Shown here piece by piece: positions 43,969 through 54,762 of a DNA stretch of 64,000 nt. Made by a program: the position numbers and the translations under genes. Within the stretch, counting starts at the first letter, position 1. Every line of letters starts with the position of its first letter. The notes under the pieces were generated by a model. It was not told where the DNA came from. It saw nothing but the letters and a program-made list of their open reading frames with translations, and ran no database searches. Origin of the DNA: Azospirillum sp. TSH100 (GTDB lineage Bacteria > Pseudomonadota > Alphaproteobacteria > Azospirillales > Azospirillaceae). The stretch spans positions 1,135,001 to 1,199,000 of the forward strand of contig NZ_CP039634.1 in the NCBI RefSeq assembly GCF_004923295.1, in the 5' to 3' direction.

Positions 43969-46770
43969 ATGATCCGTTCGCCCCTGTTCCTCCGGCTGTT
44001 CTCGGCGATCCTGATCTCGCTCGGTCTGTTCTCCGCGGCGGCCTATGTCTTCTCCGTCCCCTTCATCGAGGAGAAGGCCTACGAGATCGAACGCGACGCC
44101 AGCCGCACCATCCTCGACAACGTGTTCGAACTGGTCAGCCGCATCCGCGGCGGGCTGGAGGAGCAGCGGGTCGCCACGGTCGATTCCTACAAGACCCGCC
44201 TGCGCGACGTGCTGGAACTGGCGGTCGGCTATATCGAGCATGTCTATGCCCGCGCCGACCGCGGCGAGATCACGATGGAGCAGGCGCGGCGCGAGGCGAT
44301 GGAGGGGCTGCATGCCTTCCGCTATGGCAACGGCGACTATGTCTGGGCCATCGGCTACGACTCGGTGATCCTGTCGCATCCCTCGCCCGACTATCAGGGA
44401 CGGAAGGCGGACGATCTGCGCGACAATATGGGCCGCCACATCCTGCCCACCATCGTCGCCACCGCCAAGCGCGAGGGGGAGGGGTTCCAGACTTATCCCT
44501 GGTGGCGGCCGAACGGTGACGAACGGGCGCCGAAGCTCAGCTTCTTCAAGGATCTGTCCAGGCGCGGCATCATCGTCGGCACCGGCGCCTATCTGGCCGA
44601 CGTTGACGCCGAGGTGGAGCGGCGCAAGGCCGAGGCCATCGAGGATCTGCGCCAAGCCCTGCGCAAGCTGCGCATCGCCCGCACCGGCTATCTTTACATC
44701 TTCGATTCGGCGAACCGGATGATCATCCACCCGAATTCGAACATCGAGGGCACGGCCTTCGGCGACCGGCTGAACTCAGCCACCGGCAACCCGATCGCCG
44801 AGGATCTGAAGGTCGCGGCGGCGAAGGGGGAGCCGCTGACCTACCTGTGGGACAAGCCCGACGATCCCGGCAATTACGCCTATGAGAAGATCAGTTGGGT
44901 CCGGCATTTCGAAGGGTTCGACTGGTACATCGCCTCGTCGGTCTATGTCGACGAGTTGCGGCGGTCGTCGGTGGTGCTGGGCAACCGCATCCTCGCCATC
45001 GGCATGGCGTTGATGGCGGCGGGCAGCCTGCTGGGTTACATCGCGGTTGGGCGGTTGGTGCGGCCGTTGCGCCGGTTGGCCGACACTGCGGTGCAGGTGC
45101 GGGCCGGCGATCTCGGTGCCCAGAGCGGCATCCGCCGCGGCGACGAGATCGGGCTGCTGGCCTCCGCCTTCGACGGCATGGTCCGGCAATTGCGTGACAC
45201 CGTCGCCACGCTGGACAGCCGGGTGCGCGACCGCACCGCGGCGCTGGCGGAGGCGGAGACGCGGCAACGCGTGATCCTGGACGCAATCCCCGCCTGCATC
45301 GCCGGGCTGGACCGTGACGGAAGGCTGACCTTCGCCAATCTGCGCTGGGCAGACCTGGTCGGGCGCGACAAGGCGGAGGTCATTGGCCGCGATCTGGCCT
45401 CGGTCGTCGGGCGGCGGGCGATGGCGGCCTTGCACTCCCCTCTCGACCGCTGCCTGTCGGGGGAGGTGGTGACCTTCGAATACGCCTTCCCGCGCGATGG
45501 GCGCGACGTGGTGACCAAGACCACGCTGATCCCGCACCGTGGGGAGGGGCGCGGGGAGAGCGGACCGGGCGAGGGCGCCGTCACCGGCCTGTTCGTGCTG
45601 ACCCTGGACATCACCGACGAGAAGCAGACCGAACGCCAGCTGGTCGAGGCGCAGCGGCTGAAGGCGGTCGGCCAGCTGTCCGGCGGTTTGGCACACGACT
45701 TCAACAACCTGCTGTCTATCATCATCGGCAACCTGTCGGCGGCCCGCGAGCGCTATGCCGCGATCGAGGGGCTCGACGCCTATCTGGAGCCGGCCCAGCG
45801 CGCCAGCCGGCGCGGTGCCGACATCACCGCCCGCCTTCTCGCCTTCTCGCGCCAGCAGCCGTTGAAGCCAGAGCCGATCGAGCTGTGCGGCCTGCTGCGC
45901 GACATGGCGGTGCTGCTGCGACGGTCCTTCCCAAGCTCCATCGCCATCGGCGTGCCGGAGGAGGGGCGGGATTGCTGGACCATCGCCGACCAGACCCAGT
46001 TGGAGAACGCGCTGGTCAACCTCGCCATCAACGCGCGCGACGCCATGCCCGGTGGCGGGCGGCTCGACATCGCAGTCGGCATCCGCAAGCTGGAGGACGA
46101 CCAGTCTTTCGACGAGCCGGTCCAGCCCGACGACTATCTGGAAATCCGCGTCACCGACACCGGCACCGGTTTCACGGCGGAGGCGCTGGCCCGCGCGGTG
46201 GAGCCCTTCTTCACCACCAAGGCCCTGGGCTCGGGGCTGGGACTGTCTATGGTCTATGGCTTCGTCAAGCAGTCGCGCGGTTACCTGCGCATCGACAGCC
46301 GGCCGGGGGAGGGGACCTGCGTCACCCTGCTGCTGCCGCGCGCCGAACCTGTTCCCCGCCTGCAGGAGGCCGATCCAGTCGCGGCCGACCCGCAGCCCGG
46401 CGGCTGGTCCGGCCAGCTTGCCCTGGTGGCGGAGGACAACGACGATGTCCGGCAGGTGATGCGCCAGCAGCTGGTCGATCTCGGCTTCTCGGTGGTGGAG
46501 GCGGCGAGCGGCGACGAAGCGGCGGAACTGGTGGAGCAGATCGACGGGCTGTCGCTGCTGGTTTCCGACATCGTCATGCCCGGCCTGTCGGGGGTGGAAT
46601 TGGCGCGGCGCGCGCGTCTGCTGCGGCCGGCCATGCGGGTCGTTCTGGTCAGCGGATTCGCGGTCGAGTATGGCGACGTCCCTGCCGATGCCGTCATACT
46701 GCGCAAGCCATGGGACAAGCGGGAGCTGGTGGCGGCCATCGGCCACGCCGCCGAACCCGCGCCGGCCTGA
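43969..46770 (+). CDS. Hybrid sensor kinase with two Cache domains
   Basis: 933 residues: membrane helix (about 7-27), two tandem single-Cache domains (the first with YGNGDYVWAIGYDSVILSHP and LSFFKDLSRRGIIVGTGAYL, the second with ARTGYLYIFDSANRMIIHPN), a second helix (about 345-360), HAMP, PAS, a kinase core with GGLAHDFNNLLSIIIGNL as H-box and GSGLGLSMVYG as G-box, and a C-terminal receiver with phospho-Asp in LLVSDIVMPGLSG. Cache domains of this type often bind small carboxylates. Its position opposite actP and before an OmpR regulator points to acetate or short-chain acid sensing, which is inferred. Confidence 0.92.
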   Translation: MIRSPLFLRLFSAILISLGLFSAAAYVFSVPFIEEKAYEIERDASRTILDNVFELVSRIRGGLEEQRVATVDSYKTRLRDVLELAVGYIEHVYARADRGEITMEQARREAMEGLHAFRYGNGDYVWAIGYDSVILSHPSPDYQGRKADDLRDNMGRHILPTIVATAKREGEGFQTYPWWRPNGDERAPKLSFFKDLSRRGIIVGTGAYLADVDAEVERRKAEAIEDLRQALRKLRIARTGYLYIFDSANRMIIHPNSNIEGTAFGDRLNSATGNPIAEDLKVAAAKGEPLTYLWDKPDDPGNYAYEKISWVRHFEGFDWYIASSVYVDELRRSSVVLGNRILAIGMALMAAGSLLGYIAVGRLVRPLRRLADTAVQVRAGDLGAQSGIRRGDEIGLLASAFDGMVRQLRDTVATLDSRVRDRTAALAEAETRQRVILDAIPACIAGLDRDGRLTFANLRWADLVGRDKAEVIGRDLASVVGRRAMAALHSPLDRCLSGEVVTFEYAFPRDGRDVVTKTTLIPHRGEGRGESGPGEGAVTGLFVLTLDITDEKQTERQLVEAQRLKAVGQLSGGLAHDFNNLLSIIIGNLSAARERYAAIEGLDAYLEPAQRASRRGADITARLLAFSRQQPLKPEPIELCGLLRDMAVLLRRSFPSSIAIGVPEEGRDCWTIADQTQLENALVNLAINARDAMPGGGRLDIAVGIRKLEDDQSFDEPVQPDDYLEIRVTDTGTGFTAEALARAVEPFFTTKALGSGLGLSMVYGFVKQSRGYLRIDSRPGEGTCVTLLLPRAEPVPRLQEADPVAADPQPGGWSGQLALVAEDNDDVRQVMRQQLVDLGFSVVEAASGDEAAELVEQIDGLSLLVSDIVMPGLSGVELARRARLLRPAMRVVLVSGFAVEYGDVPADAVILRKPWDKRELVAAIGHAAEPAPA

Positions 46771-46836
46771 TACAGTTGGGCAAATAGAACGCACCTGAAA
46801 AAATCAGGGCGACGAGTGCCGAGGGGGGAAACGCGC

Positions 46837-47559
46837 GTGGGACAAAAGAAGCGCATCTATGTGATCGAGGACGAGGCCGACATCCGCCGGCTGGTGACGG
46901 AGGTGCTGGAAGGCTACGGCTATGAGGTGACCGGCTGGGCCAGCGGGCGGGAGGCGCGCGCGGCGATCCAGCGACAGGCGCCCGACCTGTGCCTCGTCGA
47001 TCTCGGCCTGCCGGACATGGACGGGCTGACCCTGGTGCGCGAGCTGTGGGAGGATGTCCGCTTCGGCGTCATCATCCTGTCGGGGCGGGGCGGCACCTCC
47101 GACCGCGTGCTGGGGCTGGAACTTGGCGCCGACGACTATATCGTGAAGCCGTTCGAGCCGCGGGAATTGGTCGCCCGCGTCAACAGCGCCATCCGCCGCC
47201 GCCAACAGCTGGCCGCTGCCACCGCCGCCACGGAGACCACGCGGGCGCGGTTCGGCCCCTGGGTGTTCGATCTGGGCAACCTGACGCTGACCGCCGACGA
47301 CGGCCGGCAGGAGAGCCTGACCGCGGCGGAGGCCTCGCTTCTGCTGACGCTGCTGAAGGCGCCCAAGCGTGTGCTGTCGCGTGAGCATCTGCAGGGACCC
47401 GACCAGGACCGCGACGACTTCCCCTATGACCGCAGCATCGACGTCCGCGTGTCGCGCATCCGCAAGAAGATCGAGGAGGATCCCCGCGCTCCGCGGCTGA
47501 TCAAGACGGTCTATGGCGCCGGCTATCTGTTCGCCGGTGACGTGACGTGGTTGCGGTGA
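46837..47559 (+). CDS. OmpR-family response regulator, partner of the Cache kinase
   Basis: 240 residues. Receiver domain with VIEDEAD, the phospho-Asp in LCLVDLGLPDMDG, and YIVKPFEPRELVARV. The C-terminal winged helix has LTAAEASLLLTLLKAP, RSIDVRVSRIRKKIEEDP and KTVYGAGYLF. The GTG at 46837 is chosen over one at 46816 because a GGGGGG run lies 7-12 bases upstream. It follows the hybrid kinase by 66 bases and is almost certainly its output; yjcH-actP and the acyl-CoA genes downstream are likely targets. Confidence 0.92.
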   Translation: MGQKKRIYVIEDEADIRRLVTEVLEGYGYEVTGWASGREARAAIQRQAPDLCLVDLGLPDMDGLTLVRELWEDVRFGVIILSGRGGTSDRVLGLELGADDYIVKPFEPRELVARVNSAIRRRQQLAAATAATETTRARFGPWVFDLGNLTLTADDGRQESLTAAEASLLLTLLKAPKRVLSREHLQGPDQDRDDFPYDRSIDVRVSRIRKKIEEDPRAPRLIKTVYGAGYLFAGDVTWLR

Positions 47560-47747
47560 TCGGGTGGCTGCGCTGATCGGGATTTGCGGTGAAAGGAGCG
47601 TCCCCCACGCCTGCGCCGCAACAACCTCAATAACAATTGGTCATAATCCTGAGAAAGTTGCGCAAAGCTGATCTGTTACAGGCTGTTTCCAACACCGCCG
47701 TGCCCAATGCCGGCGTGCAACAAAGAACCCCTGGGGAGAACGGTCCG

Positions 47748-49400
47748 ATGAGTGAAACTGCCGCCGCAGTCCATCCCAGCGCCAACCCGTACGAACGCGA
47801 CCTCGACCGCAACGCCGCCAATTTCGTCGCCCTGACGCCGCTGACCTTCCTGGAGCGTGCCGCCGCCGTGTGGCCCGACCGGCTGGCCGTCGTCCATGGC
47901 CCGGTCCGCCGGACCTGGGCGGAGACCTTCGTCCGCGTCCGCCGTCTGGCCGCGGCACTGGCCAATCTGGGCATCGGCGCCGGCGACACCGTCGCCATGC
48001 TGGCCGCCAACACGCCGGAGCTGTTCGAGGCACATTTCGGCGTGCCGCTGGCCGGCGCCGTGCTGAACGCCGTCAACACCCGCCTGGATGCCGAAGCCAT
48101 CGCCTTCATCCTGAAGCATGGCGAGGCGAAGCTCCTGATCGTCGACCGCGAGTTTTCCGGCGTCGCGAAGAAGGCGCTGGCCCTGCTCGACGCGCCGATC
48201 CCGGTGGTCGACATCGACGACCCGACCTATACGGGCGGCGAGTTGATCGGCGATCGCGATTACGAGGCCTTCATCAGCGATGTCGGGACCGAGCACCCCT
48301 GGACGCCGCCGGCCGACGAATGGCAGGCCATCGCGCTGAACTACACTTCCGGCACCACCGGCAATCCGAAGGGCGTCGTCTATCACCATCGCGGCGCCTA
48401 TCTGAACGCGGTGTCGAACGCGCTGTCCTGGAACATGGGCGACGCGCCCGTGTATCTGTGGACGCTGCCGATGTTCCACTGCAACGGCTGGTGCTTCCCC
48501 TGGACCATCGCGGTCACCGCCGGCACCGCGGTCTGCCTGCGTCAGGTCCGTCCGGACGCCGTGCTGACGCTGATCCGCGAGGAGCGGGTGACCAACTTCT
48601 GCGGTGCCCCCATCGTCCTGAACATGCTGAACAATGCCCCCGCCGAACTGAAGCAGGGCATCGACCAGAAGGTGAAGGTGATGGTCGCCGGCGCCGCGCC
48701 GCCCGCCGCCGTCATCGCCGGCATGGAGCGCATGGGCTGGGAAGTCACCCATGTCTACGGCCTGACCGAATGCTATGGTCCGACCGTCGTCTGCGTCTGG
48801 CACGACCGTTGGGACAGCCTGTCGCTGGACGAGAAGGCGGCGATCAAGGCGCGCCAGGGCGTGCGCGGCCCGATGCTGGAGGCGGTGATCGTCGCCGATC
48901 CTTTCACGCTGGAGCCGGTGCCGAAGGACGGCCGCACGATGGGCGAGATCATGATGCGCGGCAACAACGTCATGAAGGGGTATCTCAAGAACCCCAAGGC
49001 GACCGAGGAGGCCTTCGCCGGCGGCTGGTTCCACACCGGCGACCTCGCCGTCTGGCATGAGGACGGCTATGTCGAGATCAAGGACCGCTCGAAGGACATC
49101 ATCATCTCCGGCGGCGAGAACATCTCGTCGATCGAGGTGGAGGACGTCCTCTACAAGCATCCCGAGGTTCTGGAGGCGGCGGTCGTCGCCCGCCATGACG
49201 AGAAGTGGGGCGAGACGCCCTGTGCCTTCGTCACCCTGAAGGACGGCGCCACCGCGACCGAGGCCGACATCATCGCCTTCTGCCGGTCGCACATGGCCCA
49301 CTTCAAGTGCCCGCGGACTGTGGTGTTCGGCCCGCTGCCGAAGACCTCGACGGGCAAGATCCAGAAATACGTCCTGCGCAAGCAGACCGAAGGGCTGTAA
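47748..49400 (+). CDS. Acyl-CoA synthetase (AMP-forming)
   Basis: 550 residues. The AMP-binding signature is [48 protein letters not shown] split over the hinge, and the C-terminal Lys in [13 protein letters not shown] complete the acyl-adenylate/thioester family. It resembles medium- or branched-chain acyl-CoA ligases, including the DmdB type for methylmercaptopropionate; the exact acid is not determined. GGGGAGA precedes the ATG at 47748. It is followed by etfB-etfA and an acyl-CoA dehydrogenase, a coherent beta-oxidation unit. Confidence 0.9.
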   Translation: MSETAAAVHPSANPYERDLDRNAANFVALTPLTFLERAAAVWPDRLAVVHGPVRRTWAETFVRVRRLAAALANLGIGAGDTVAMLAANTPELFEAHFGVPLAGAVLNAVNTRLDAEAIAFILKHGEAKLLIVDREFSGVAKKALALLDAPIPVVDIDDPTYTGGELIGDRDYEAFISDVGTEHPWTPPADEWQAIALNYTSGTTGNPKGVVYHHRGAYLNAVSNALSWNMGDAPVYLWTLPMFHCNGWCFPWTIAVTAGTAVCLRQVRPDAVLTLIREERVTNFCGAPIVLNMLNNAPAELKQGIDQKVKVMVAGAAPPAAVIAGMERMGWEVTHVYGLTECYGPTVVCVWHDRWDSLSLDEKAAIKARQGVRGPMLEAVIVADPFTLEPVPKDGRTMGEIMMRGNNVMKGYLKNPKATEEAFAGGWFHTGDLAVWHEDGYVEIKDRSKDIIISGGENISSIEVEDVLYKHPEVLEAAVVARHDEKWGETPCAFVTLKDGATATEADIIAFCRSHMAHFKCPRTVVFGPLPKTSTGKIQKYVLRKQTEGL

Positions 49401-49454
49401 GGGGCGGGGCGTTAGCCGTCCTCCTCTCTCCTCTCCCGCATTTCGGCGCAAGCG

Positions 49455-49494
49455 CCCCCTCTCCTCCCTCCGCTCAACGGGAAAGGAGAGGGGG
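49455..49494. repeat. Extragenic palindrome between the acyl-CoA synthetase and etfB
   Basis: An 11-bp perfect arm pair CCCCCTCTCCT / AGGAGAGGGGG separated by 18 bases, with more C/T-rich sequence upstream (49418-49439). There is no T-run. It looks like the REP-type C/T-G/A palindromes scattered in high-GC genomes and may limit read-through or protect the 3' end of the upstream message. Confidence 0.6.
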
Positions 49495-49545
49495 GCAACG
49501 CTCCGCCATGCCTGCACGCCGCCCATTTTCAAAGGGACCCGCGCC

Positions 49546-50295
49546 ATGAAGATCCTCTGCGCCGTCAAGCGCGTCGTCGACTACAACGTCAAGATCCGGG
49601 TGAAGACCGACCAGTCCGGAGTCGAGACCGCCAACGTGAAGTTCTCGATGAACCCGTTCGACGAGATCGCCGTCGAGGAAGCCGTGCGCTTGAAGGAAGC
49701 TGGTGCCGCGACCGAGATCGTCGTTGTCTCCATCGGCCCGGCGCAGGCGCAGGAGACCCTGCGCACCGCTCTCGCCATGGGTGCCGACCGCGCCATCCTG
49801 GTGCAGACCGACGTGCAGACCGAGCCGCTGGCCGTCGCCAAGGTGCTGAAGGCCCTGGTCGAGAAGGAGGCCCCCGGCCTCGTCATCCTCGGCAAGCAGG
49901 CGATCGACGACGACTGCAACCAGACCGGCCAGATGCTCGCCGCGCTGCTGGGCTGGGGCCAGGGCACCTTCGCCTCGAAGATCGCCGCCGGCGACGGCAC
50001 GGTCGCCGTCACCCGCGAGATCGACGGCGGGCTGGAGACCGTTGAGCTGAAGCTGCCGGCGGTGGTCACCGCCGACCTGCGCCTGAACGAGCCGCGCTAT
50101 GCCTCGCTGCCGAACATCATGAAGGCGAAGAAGAAGCCGCTGGAGACCGTGACGCCGGAGGTGCTTGGCGTCGACGTCGCCCCGCGCCTGAAGACGCTGA
50201 AGGTCGCCGAGCCGGCCAAGCGTCAGGCCGGCATCAAGGTGCCGGACGTCGCCACCCTGGTCGACAAGCTGAAGAACGAGGCGCGGGTGATCTGA
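49546..50295 (+). CDS. etfB: Electron transfer flavoprotein beta subunit
   Basis: 249 residues. It starts [19 protein letters not shown] and carries [19 protein letters not shown] and the ETF-beta signature [25 protein letters not shown] with the recognition-loop Leu. It binds AMP and, with EtfA, accepts electrons from acyl-CoA dehydrogenases and passes them to ETF-ubiquinone oxidoreductase. AAGGGA precedes the ATG. etfA follows after 52 bases. Confidence 0.97.
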   Translation: MKILCAVKRVVDYNVKIRVKTDQSGVETANVKFSMNPFDEIAVEEAVRLKEAGAATEIVVVSIGPAQAQETLRTALAMGADRAILVQTDVQTEPLAVAKVLKALVEKEAPGLVILGKQAIDDDCNQTGQMLAALLGWGQGTFASKIAAGDGTVAVTREIDGGLETVELKLPAVVTADLRLNEPRYASLPNIMKAKKKPLETVTPEVLGVDVAPRLKTLKVAEPAKRQAGIKVPDVATLVDKLKNEARVI

Positions 50296-50347
50296 GCGCC
50301 GGCCCTGTGCCCGCGCTCGCCCCCCCCGCCCGACAGAGGAAGCCCCC

Positions 50348-51274
50348 ATGCCCATCCTGATCCTTGCCGACCACGACAACGCCAGCCTCAAGCCCGCCAC
50401 CGCCAACGCGGTCACCGCCGCCGCCAAGCTCGGCGGCGACGTCCACATCCTCGTCGCTGGCCGCAACGCCGCCCCGGCCGCGGAGCAGGCCGCCAGGCTG
50501 GCCGGCGTCGCCAAGGTGCTTCTCGCCGACGATGCCGCCTACGAGCATGCCCTGGCCGAGCCGGTCGCGGCCCTGCTGGTCTCGCTCGCCCCGGCCTACA
50601 GCCACCTCCTCGCCGCCGCCACTTCTGCCGGCAAGAACGTGCTGCCGCGTGTCGCCGCCCTGCTCGACGTGGCGATGATCTCCGACATCACCGCGGTGGT
50701 CTCCGCCGACAGCTTCGAGCGGCCGATCTACGCCGGCAACGCCATCGCCACCGTGCAGTCGGCCGATGCGGTGAAGGTCATCACCGTCCGCACCACCGCC
50801 TTCGAGGCCGCCGCCGCAACCGGCAGCGCCGCGGTGGAGAGCGTCGCCGCCGTTGCCGACCCGGCCCTGTCGAGCTTCGTCTCGGCCGAGCTGTCGAAGT
50901 CGGAGCGGCCGGAGCTGACCTCGGCCCGCATCGTCATTTCCGGCGGTCGCGGCATGCAGTCCGGCGACAACTTCCACCTGCTGGAGGCGATCGCTGACAA
51001 GCTGGGGGCTGCGGTTGGCGCCAGCCGCGCCGCCGTCGATGCCGGTTTCGTGCCGAACGACTATCAGGTCGGCCAGACCGGCAAGATCGTGGCGCCGGAC
51101 CTCTATGTCGCTGTCGGCATCTCGGGTGCCATCCAGCATCTGGCCGGCATGAAGGACAGCAAGATCATCGTCGCCATCAACAAGGACGAGGAGGCGCCGA
51201 TCTTCCAGGTCGCCGACTACGGCCTCGTCGCCGACCTGTTCAAGGCCCTGCCGGACCTCCAGCAGGCCGTCTGA
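50348..51274 (+). CDS. etfA: Electron transfer flavoprotein alpha subunit
   Basis: 308 residues. The FAD-binding C-terminal domain has [57 protein letters not shown] and [14 protein letters not shown], a full EtfA signature. It forms the ETF heterodimer with EtfB. An acyl-CoA dehydrogenase gene starts 37 bases later. Confidence 0.97.
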   Translation: MPILILADHDNASLKPATANAVTAAAKLGGDVHILVAGRNAAPAAEQAARLAGVAKVLLADDAAYEHALAEPVAALLVSLAPAYSHLLAAATSAGKNVLPRVAALLDVAMISDITAVVSADSFERPIYAGNAIATVQSADAVKVITVRTTAFEAAAATGSAAVESVAAVADPALSSFVSAELSKSERPELTSARIVISGGRGMQSGDNFHLLEAIADKLGAAVGASRAAVDAGFVPNDYQVGQTGKIVAPDLYVAVGISGAIQHLAGMKDSKIIVAINKDEEAPIFQVADYGLVADLFKALPDLQQAV

Positions 51275-51311
51275 TCCCCGTTCCCCCTCCGTCTTCCGAA
51301 GAGGTCCCCCC

Positions 51312-53132
51312 ATGACCGCTGCCGTGATCCCCTACACCCCGCCGCTGAAAGAGATCCGCTTCGTCCTCGACCACCTCGCCGGTATGGCCGACGTGGCGGC
51401 TCTGCCCGGTTTCGAAGATGCCAGCCCCGACATGGTGGACAGCATCCTGGGCGAGGCGGCGAAGATTGCCGAGAACGTCCTGGCTCCGCTGAACCGCATC
51501 GGCGACATACAGGGGGCCAAGCTCGGCGCCGACGGTATCGCCCGCACAGCGGAGGGCTGGGGGACAGCGTGGCAGGCGCTGGTGGAGGGCGGCTGGAACG
51601 GGCTGCCCTTCGATCCCGCGCGCGGCGGCATGGGGTTGCCCAACCTGCTGAACACTGCGGTGCAGGAGATGTGGCATTCGGCCAACATGGCCTTCGCGCT
51701 CTGCCCGATGCTGACCCAGGGGGCGGTGAACGCGGTGCAGCTCTATGGCTCCGACGCGCTGAAGGACATCTACCTGCCCCGGATGATCTCGGGCGAATGG
51801 ACCGGCACCATGAACATCACCGAGCCGCAGGCGGGCAGCGACCTCGCCGCGACGCGGTCGCGTGCGGTGCCGAACGGTGACCATTACCTCGTCACCGGCC
51901 AGAAGATCTTCATCACCTACGGCGACCATGACCTGACGGAGAACATCGTCCATCTGGTGCTGGCCCGCCTGCCCGATGCGCCTCCGGGCGTGAAGGGCAT
52001 CAGCCTGTTCGTCGTGCCGAAATTCCTGGTCAACGCCGACGGCAGCCTGGGCGCCCGCAATCAGGTGAAATGCGTGTCGCTGGAGCACAAGCTGGGCATC
52101 CACGGCAGCCCGACCGCCGTGCTGTCCTTCGGCGACGAGGGCGGGGCGACCGGCTTCCTGGTGGGCGAGCCGAACCGCGGCCTGGAATACATGTTCACCA
52201 TGATGAACCATGCCCGGCTGAACGTCGCCATGCAGGGCCTGTCGATCGCCGAGCGCGCCTATCAGCAGGCTTTGGCCTATGCCCGTGATCGTGTGCAGGG
52301 CAAGCCGCTGGGCTGGAGCGAGGGGCAGTCGAAGGGCATCGTCAACCATCCCGACGTCCGCCGCCTGCTGATGGGCATGAAGGCGCGGATCGAGGCGATG
52401 CGCGGCATCCTCTACACCGCCGCCGCCGCGGTCGACGTGGCGCACCATCATGCCGACGAGGGCGCGCGGGGCCGGGCCGGCCTGCTGGTCGATCTTCTGA
52501 CCCCGATCGCCAAGGGCTGGTGCACCGAGACCGGCCAGCAGCTGGCGTCGGACGGCGTGCAGGTCCATGGCGGCATGGGCTTCATCGAGGAGACGGGGGC
52601 CGCCCAGCATCTGCGCGACGCCCGCATCACCACGATCTACGAGGGCACGACCGCCATCCAGGCCAACGACCTGATCAACCGCAAGATCCTGCGCGACGGA
52701 GGGGCGACGGCCAACGGGCTGCTTGACGAGATCGCGGCGCTGGGCGGCGAGCTGTCCGGCGATGCTGACGAGGCGCTGCGTGTCACCGGGTCGGAACTGG
52801 TCGGCGCCGTCCGTGAGGCCAAGCAGGCGGTGGCCTGGGTGCTGACCGCAGCGAAGGAGGATGCCCGCCTGCCGGCCGCCGCGTCGGTGACGCTGCTGGA
52901 ACTGATGGGCGTGGTCGCCGGCGGCTGGCAGCTTGCCCGCGCCGCCAAGGTGGCGGTGGAGCGGCTGGCGGCGGGCGATGCCGACACCGCCTTCCTGTCG
53001 GCCAAGCCGCTGACCGCCCGCTTCTACGCCACCCATGTGCTGCCGAAAGCGGCGGCGCTGCGGGCGACCGTCGTCACCGGCTCCGCGAGCGTGATGGCGC
53101 TGAGCGAGGAGCAGCTGTTCGGCGCGGCTTGA
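51312..53132 (+). CDS. Acyl-CoA dehydrogenase with C-terminal extension
   Basis: 606 residues, about 200 longer than classical acyl-CoA dehydrogenases. The FAD-binding part has [13 protein letters not shown] and [12 protein letters not shown], with the conserved [24 protein letters not shown] and [19 protein letters not shown] near residues 415-455. The remaining C-terminal ~130 residues match the extra domain of the DmdC-like/AidB-distant branch. It oxidises an acyl-CoA using the adjacent ETF. Its last 59 bases overlap the converging rluE-like gene. Confidence 0.93.
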   Translation: MTAAVIPYTPPLKEIRFVLDHLAGMADVAALPGFEDASPDMVDSILGEAAKIAENVLAPLNRIGDIQGAKLGADGIARTAEGWGTAWQALVEGGWNGLPFDPARGGMGLPNLLNTAVQEMWHSANMAFALCPMLTQGAVNAVQLYGSDALKDIYLPRMISGEWTGTMNITEPQAGSDLAATRSRAVPNGDHYLVTGQKIFITYGDHDLTENIVHLVLARLPDAPPGVKGISLFVVPKFLVNADGSLGARNQVKCVSLEHKLGIHGSPTAVLSFGDEGGATGFLVGEPNRGLEYMFTMMNHARLNVAMQGLSIAERAYQQALAYARDRVQGKPLGWSEGQSKGIVNHPDVRRLLMGMKARIEAMRGILYTAAAAVDVAHHHADEGARGRAGLLVDLLTPIAKGWCTETGQQLASDGVQVHGGMGFIEETGAAQHLRDARITTIYEGTTAIQANDLINRKILRDGGATANGLLDEIAALGGELSGDADEALRVTGSELVGAVREAKQAVAWVLTAAKEDARLPAAASVTLLELMGVVAGGWQLARAAKVAVERLAAGDADTAFLSAKPLTARFYATHVLPKAAALRATVVTGSASVMALSEEQLFGAA

Positions 53133-53739
53133 CCGGGCCGCGCTTGCCGGTTGGTGCCGGGGGCTTTGCCCCAGTCGAGGGAGTCGCGGGCGGTTGGGGG
53201 ACCTCCCGCCACTGCCCCGGCGCCAGCCCGTCCAGGGTCCAGTCGCCGATCGACCAGCGGATCAGCCGCAGGGTTGGGAAGCCGACCGCCGCCGTCATGC
53301 GGCGGACCTGCCGGTTGCGCCCCTCGCGGATGGTCAGCGCGATCCAACTGGTCGGGATGGCGGCGCGGTAGCGCACCGGCGGATCGCGCGGCCACAGCGA
53401 TTCCGGCTCCTCCATCCGCCGCACCTCGGCCGGCAGGGTGGGGCCGTCCTTCAGCGTCACGCCGCGGCGCAGCGCCTCCAGCGCCTCGTCGGTCGGCACG
53501 CCCTCCACCTGCACCCAATAGGTTTTCGGCATCTTGTTGGCGGGCGCGGCGATGCGGGCGATCAGCGGGCCGTCGTCGCTGAGCGCCAGCAGCCCCTCGC
53601 TGTCGCGGTCGAGCCGGCCGGCGGCATAGACGCCCTTTACCGGCACCAGTTCCGCCAGGGTCGCGCGGCCCTGGTCGTCGGTGAATTGCGGCAGCACGCC
53701 ATAGGGCTTGTTCAGCAGGATCAGGCGCGGCACGGGCAT
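53074..53739 (-). CDS. rluE: Pseudouridine synthase (RluE-like, RsuA family)
   Basis: 221 residues. It starts [15 protein letters not shown], has the catalytic Asp in [28 protein letters not shown], and the C-terminal [20 protein letters not shown]. It has no S4 domain, as in RluE, which modifies U2457 of 23S rRNA in E. coli. The C-terminal ~40 residues are a basic Pro/Arg/Ser tail encoded over the end of the converging dehydrogenase gene. The ATG at 53739 gives the family start; the longer frame from 53799 is unlikely. Confidence 0.88.
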   Translation of the reverse strand: MPVPRLILLNKPYGVLPQFTDDQGRATLAELVPVKGVYAAGRLDRDSEGLLALSDDGPLIARIAAPANKMPKTYWVQVEGVPTDEALEALRRGVTLKDGPTLPAEVRRMEEPESLWPRDPPVRYRAAIPTSWIALTIREGRNRQVRRMTAAVGFPTLRLIRWSIGDWTLDGLAPGQWREVPQPPATPSTGAKPPAPTGKRGPVKPRRTAAPRSAPSRSRSR

Positions 53740-53820
53740 GCGTCCTTGCGGATTGCGGAGTTTCGGAAAGGCGCTATCGTTCGCGCCCCAAACACTCACC
53801 TACATAGCAGGGGTTCGGCC

Positions 53821-54747
53821 GTGACGCTTCTGTTCTGCTCCGCCAGCGACAGCGCCGAGGATTGGCGCCGGGAAATCGCCCGTCATCTGCCCGACCTTGA
53901 GATGCGCGTCTGGCCCGAGACCGGCGATGTCGCCGACATCGAGGTGGCGGTGGTGTGGAAGCCGCCCGCCGGCATGCTGGCCACCCTGCCCAACCTGAAG
54001 CTGATCGTGTCGCTGGGTGCTGGGGTGGAGCCGATCCTGCAGGATCCGACGCTGCCGGACGTGCCGCTGGTGCGGATGGTCGCGGACGGGCTGACCGTCG
54101 ATATGGCCGGCTATGTCGTCTATCAGGTGCTGTACTGGCACCGTCTGATGGACCGGTACGCCACCCTCCAGGCCGAGGCGCGGTGGGAGCAGCTGGACCA
54201 TCGCCCGGCGTCCGAGGTGACGGTCGGCTTCCTGGGAATGGGTGAGCTGGGGGCGGCGTCGGCCCGCACGCTGCGGACCCTGGAGTACCGGTTGATGGGC
54301 TGGAGCCGCAGCCCCAAGAGCATCGAGGGGGTGGAGAGCTTCTCCGGTGCCGACGGGCTGGTGGCGATGCTGCCGCGTTGCGACCTGCTGGTCTGCCTGC
54401 TGCCGCTGACCGACCAGACCCGCGGCATCCTGAATGCCGATCTGTTCGCCGCCCTGCCCAAGGGGGCGGTGGTCATCAACGCGGCGCGCGGGGGCCATCA
54501 GGTCGAGTCGGACCTGCTCGACGCGCTGGAGAGCGGGCATCTGCGCGGCGCCAGCCTGGATGTCTTCGTGAAGGAGCCGCTGCCGGCCGACCATCCGCTC
54601 TGGCGCCATCCCAAGGTCCGCGTCACCCCCCATGTCGCCGGGGTTACCCACCCGTCGCGCTGCGTCGATCAGGTGGTGGCGGCGGTGACCGCCCTGCGCG
54701 AGGGCCGGCCGCTGCCCAATCTGGTGGACCGCAGCCGGGGCTATTGA
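53821..54747 (+). CDS. ghrA: Glyoxylate/hydroxypyruvate reductase A-like D-2-hydroxyacid dehydrogenase
   Basis: 308 residues with a GTG start preceded by AGGGG. The NAD(P)-binding core has VGFLGMGELGAASARTL (GxGxxG) and the loop WSRSPKSIEGV, whose Arg favours NADPH. The catalytic Arg/Glu/His lie in INAARGGHQVESDLL, FVKEPLPADHPLW and HVAGVTHPSRC. It reduces glyoxylate or hydroxypyruvate to the hydroxy acid. It is convergent with ubiB. Confidence 0.9.
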   Translation: MTLLFCSASDSAEDWRREIARHLPDLEMRVWPETGDVADIEVAVVWKPPAGMLATLPNLKLIVSLGAGVEPILQDPTLPDVPLVRMVADGLTVDMAGYVVYQVLYWHRLMDRYATLQAEARWEQLDHRPASEVTVGFLGMGELGAASARTLRTLEYRLMGWSRSPKSIEGVESFSGADGLVAMLPRCDLLVCLLPLTDQTRGILNADLFAALPKGAVVINAARGGHQVESDLLDALESGHLRGASLDVFVKEPLPADHPLWRHPKVRVTPHVAGVTHPSRCVDQVVAAVTALREGRPLPNLVDRSRGY

Positions 54748-54762
54748 GCTTAAAGGCAGCCC

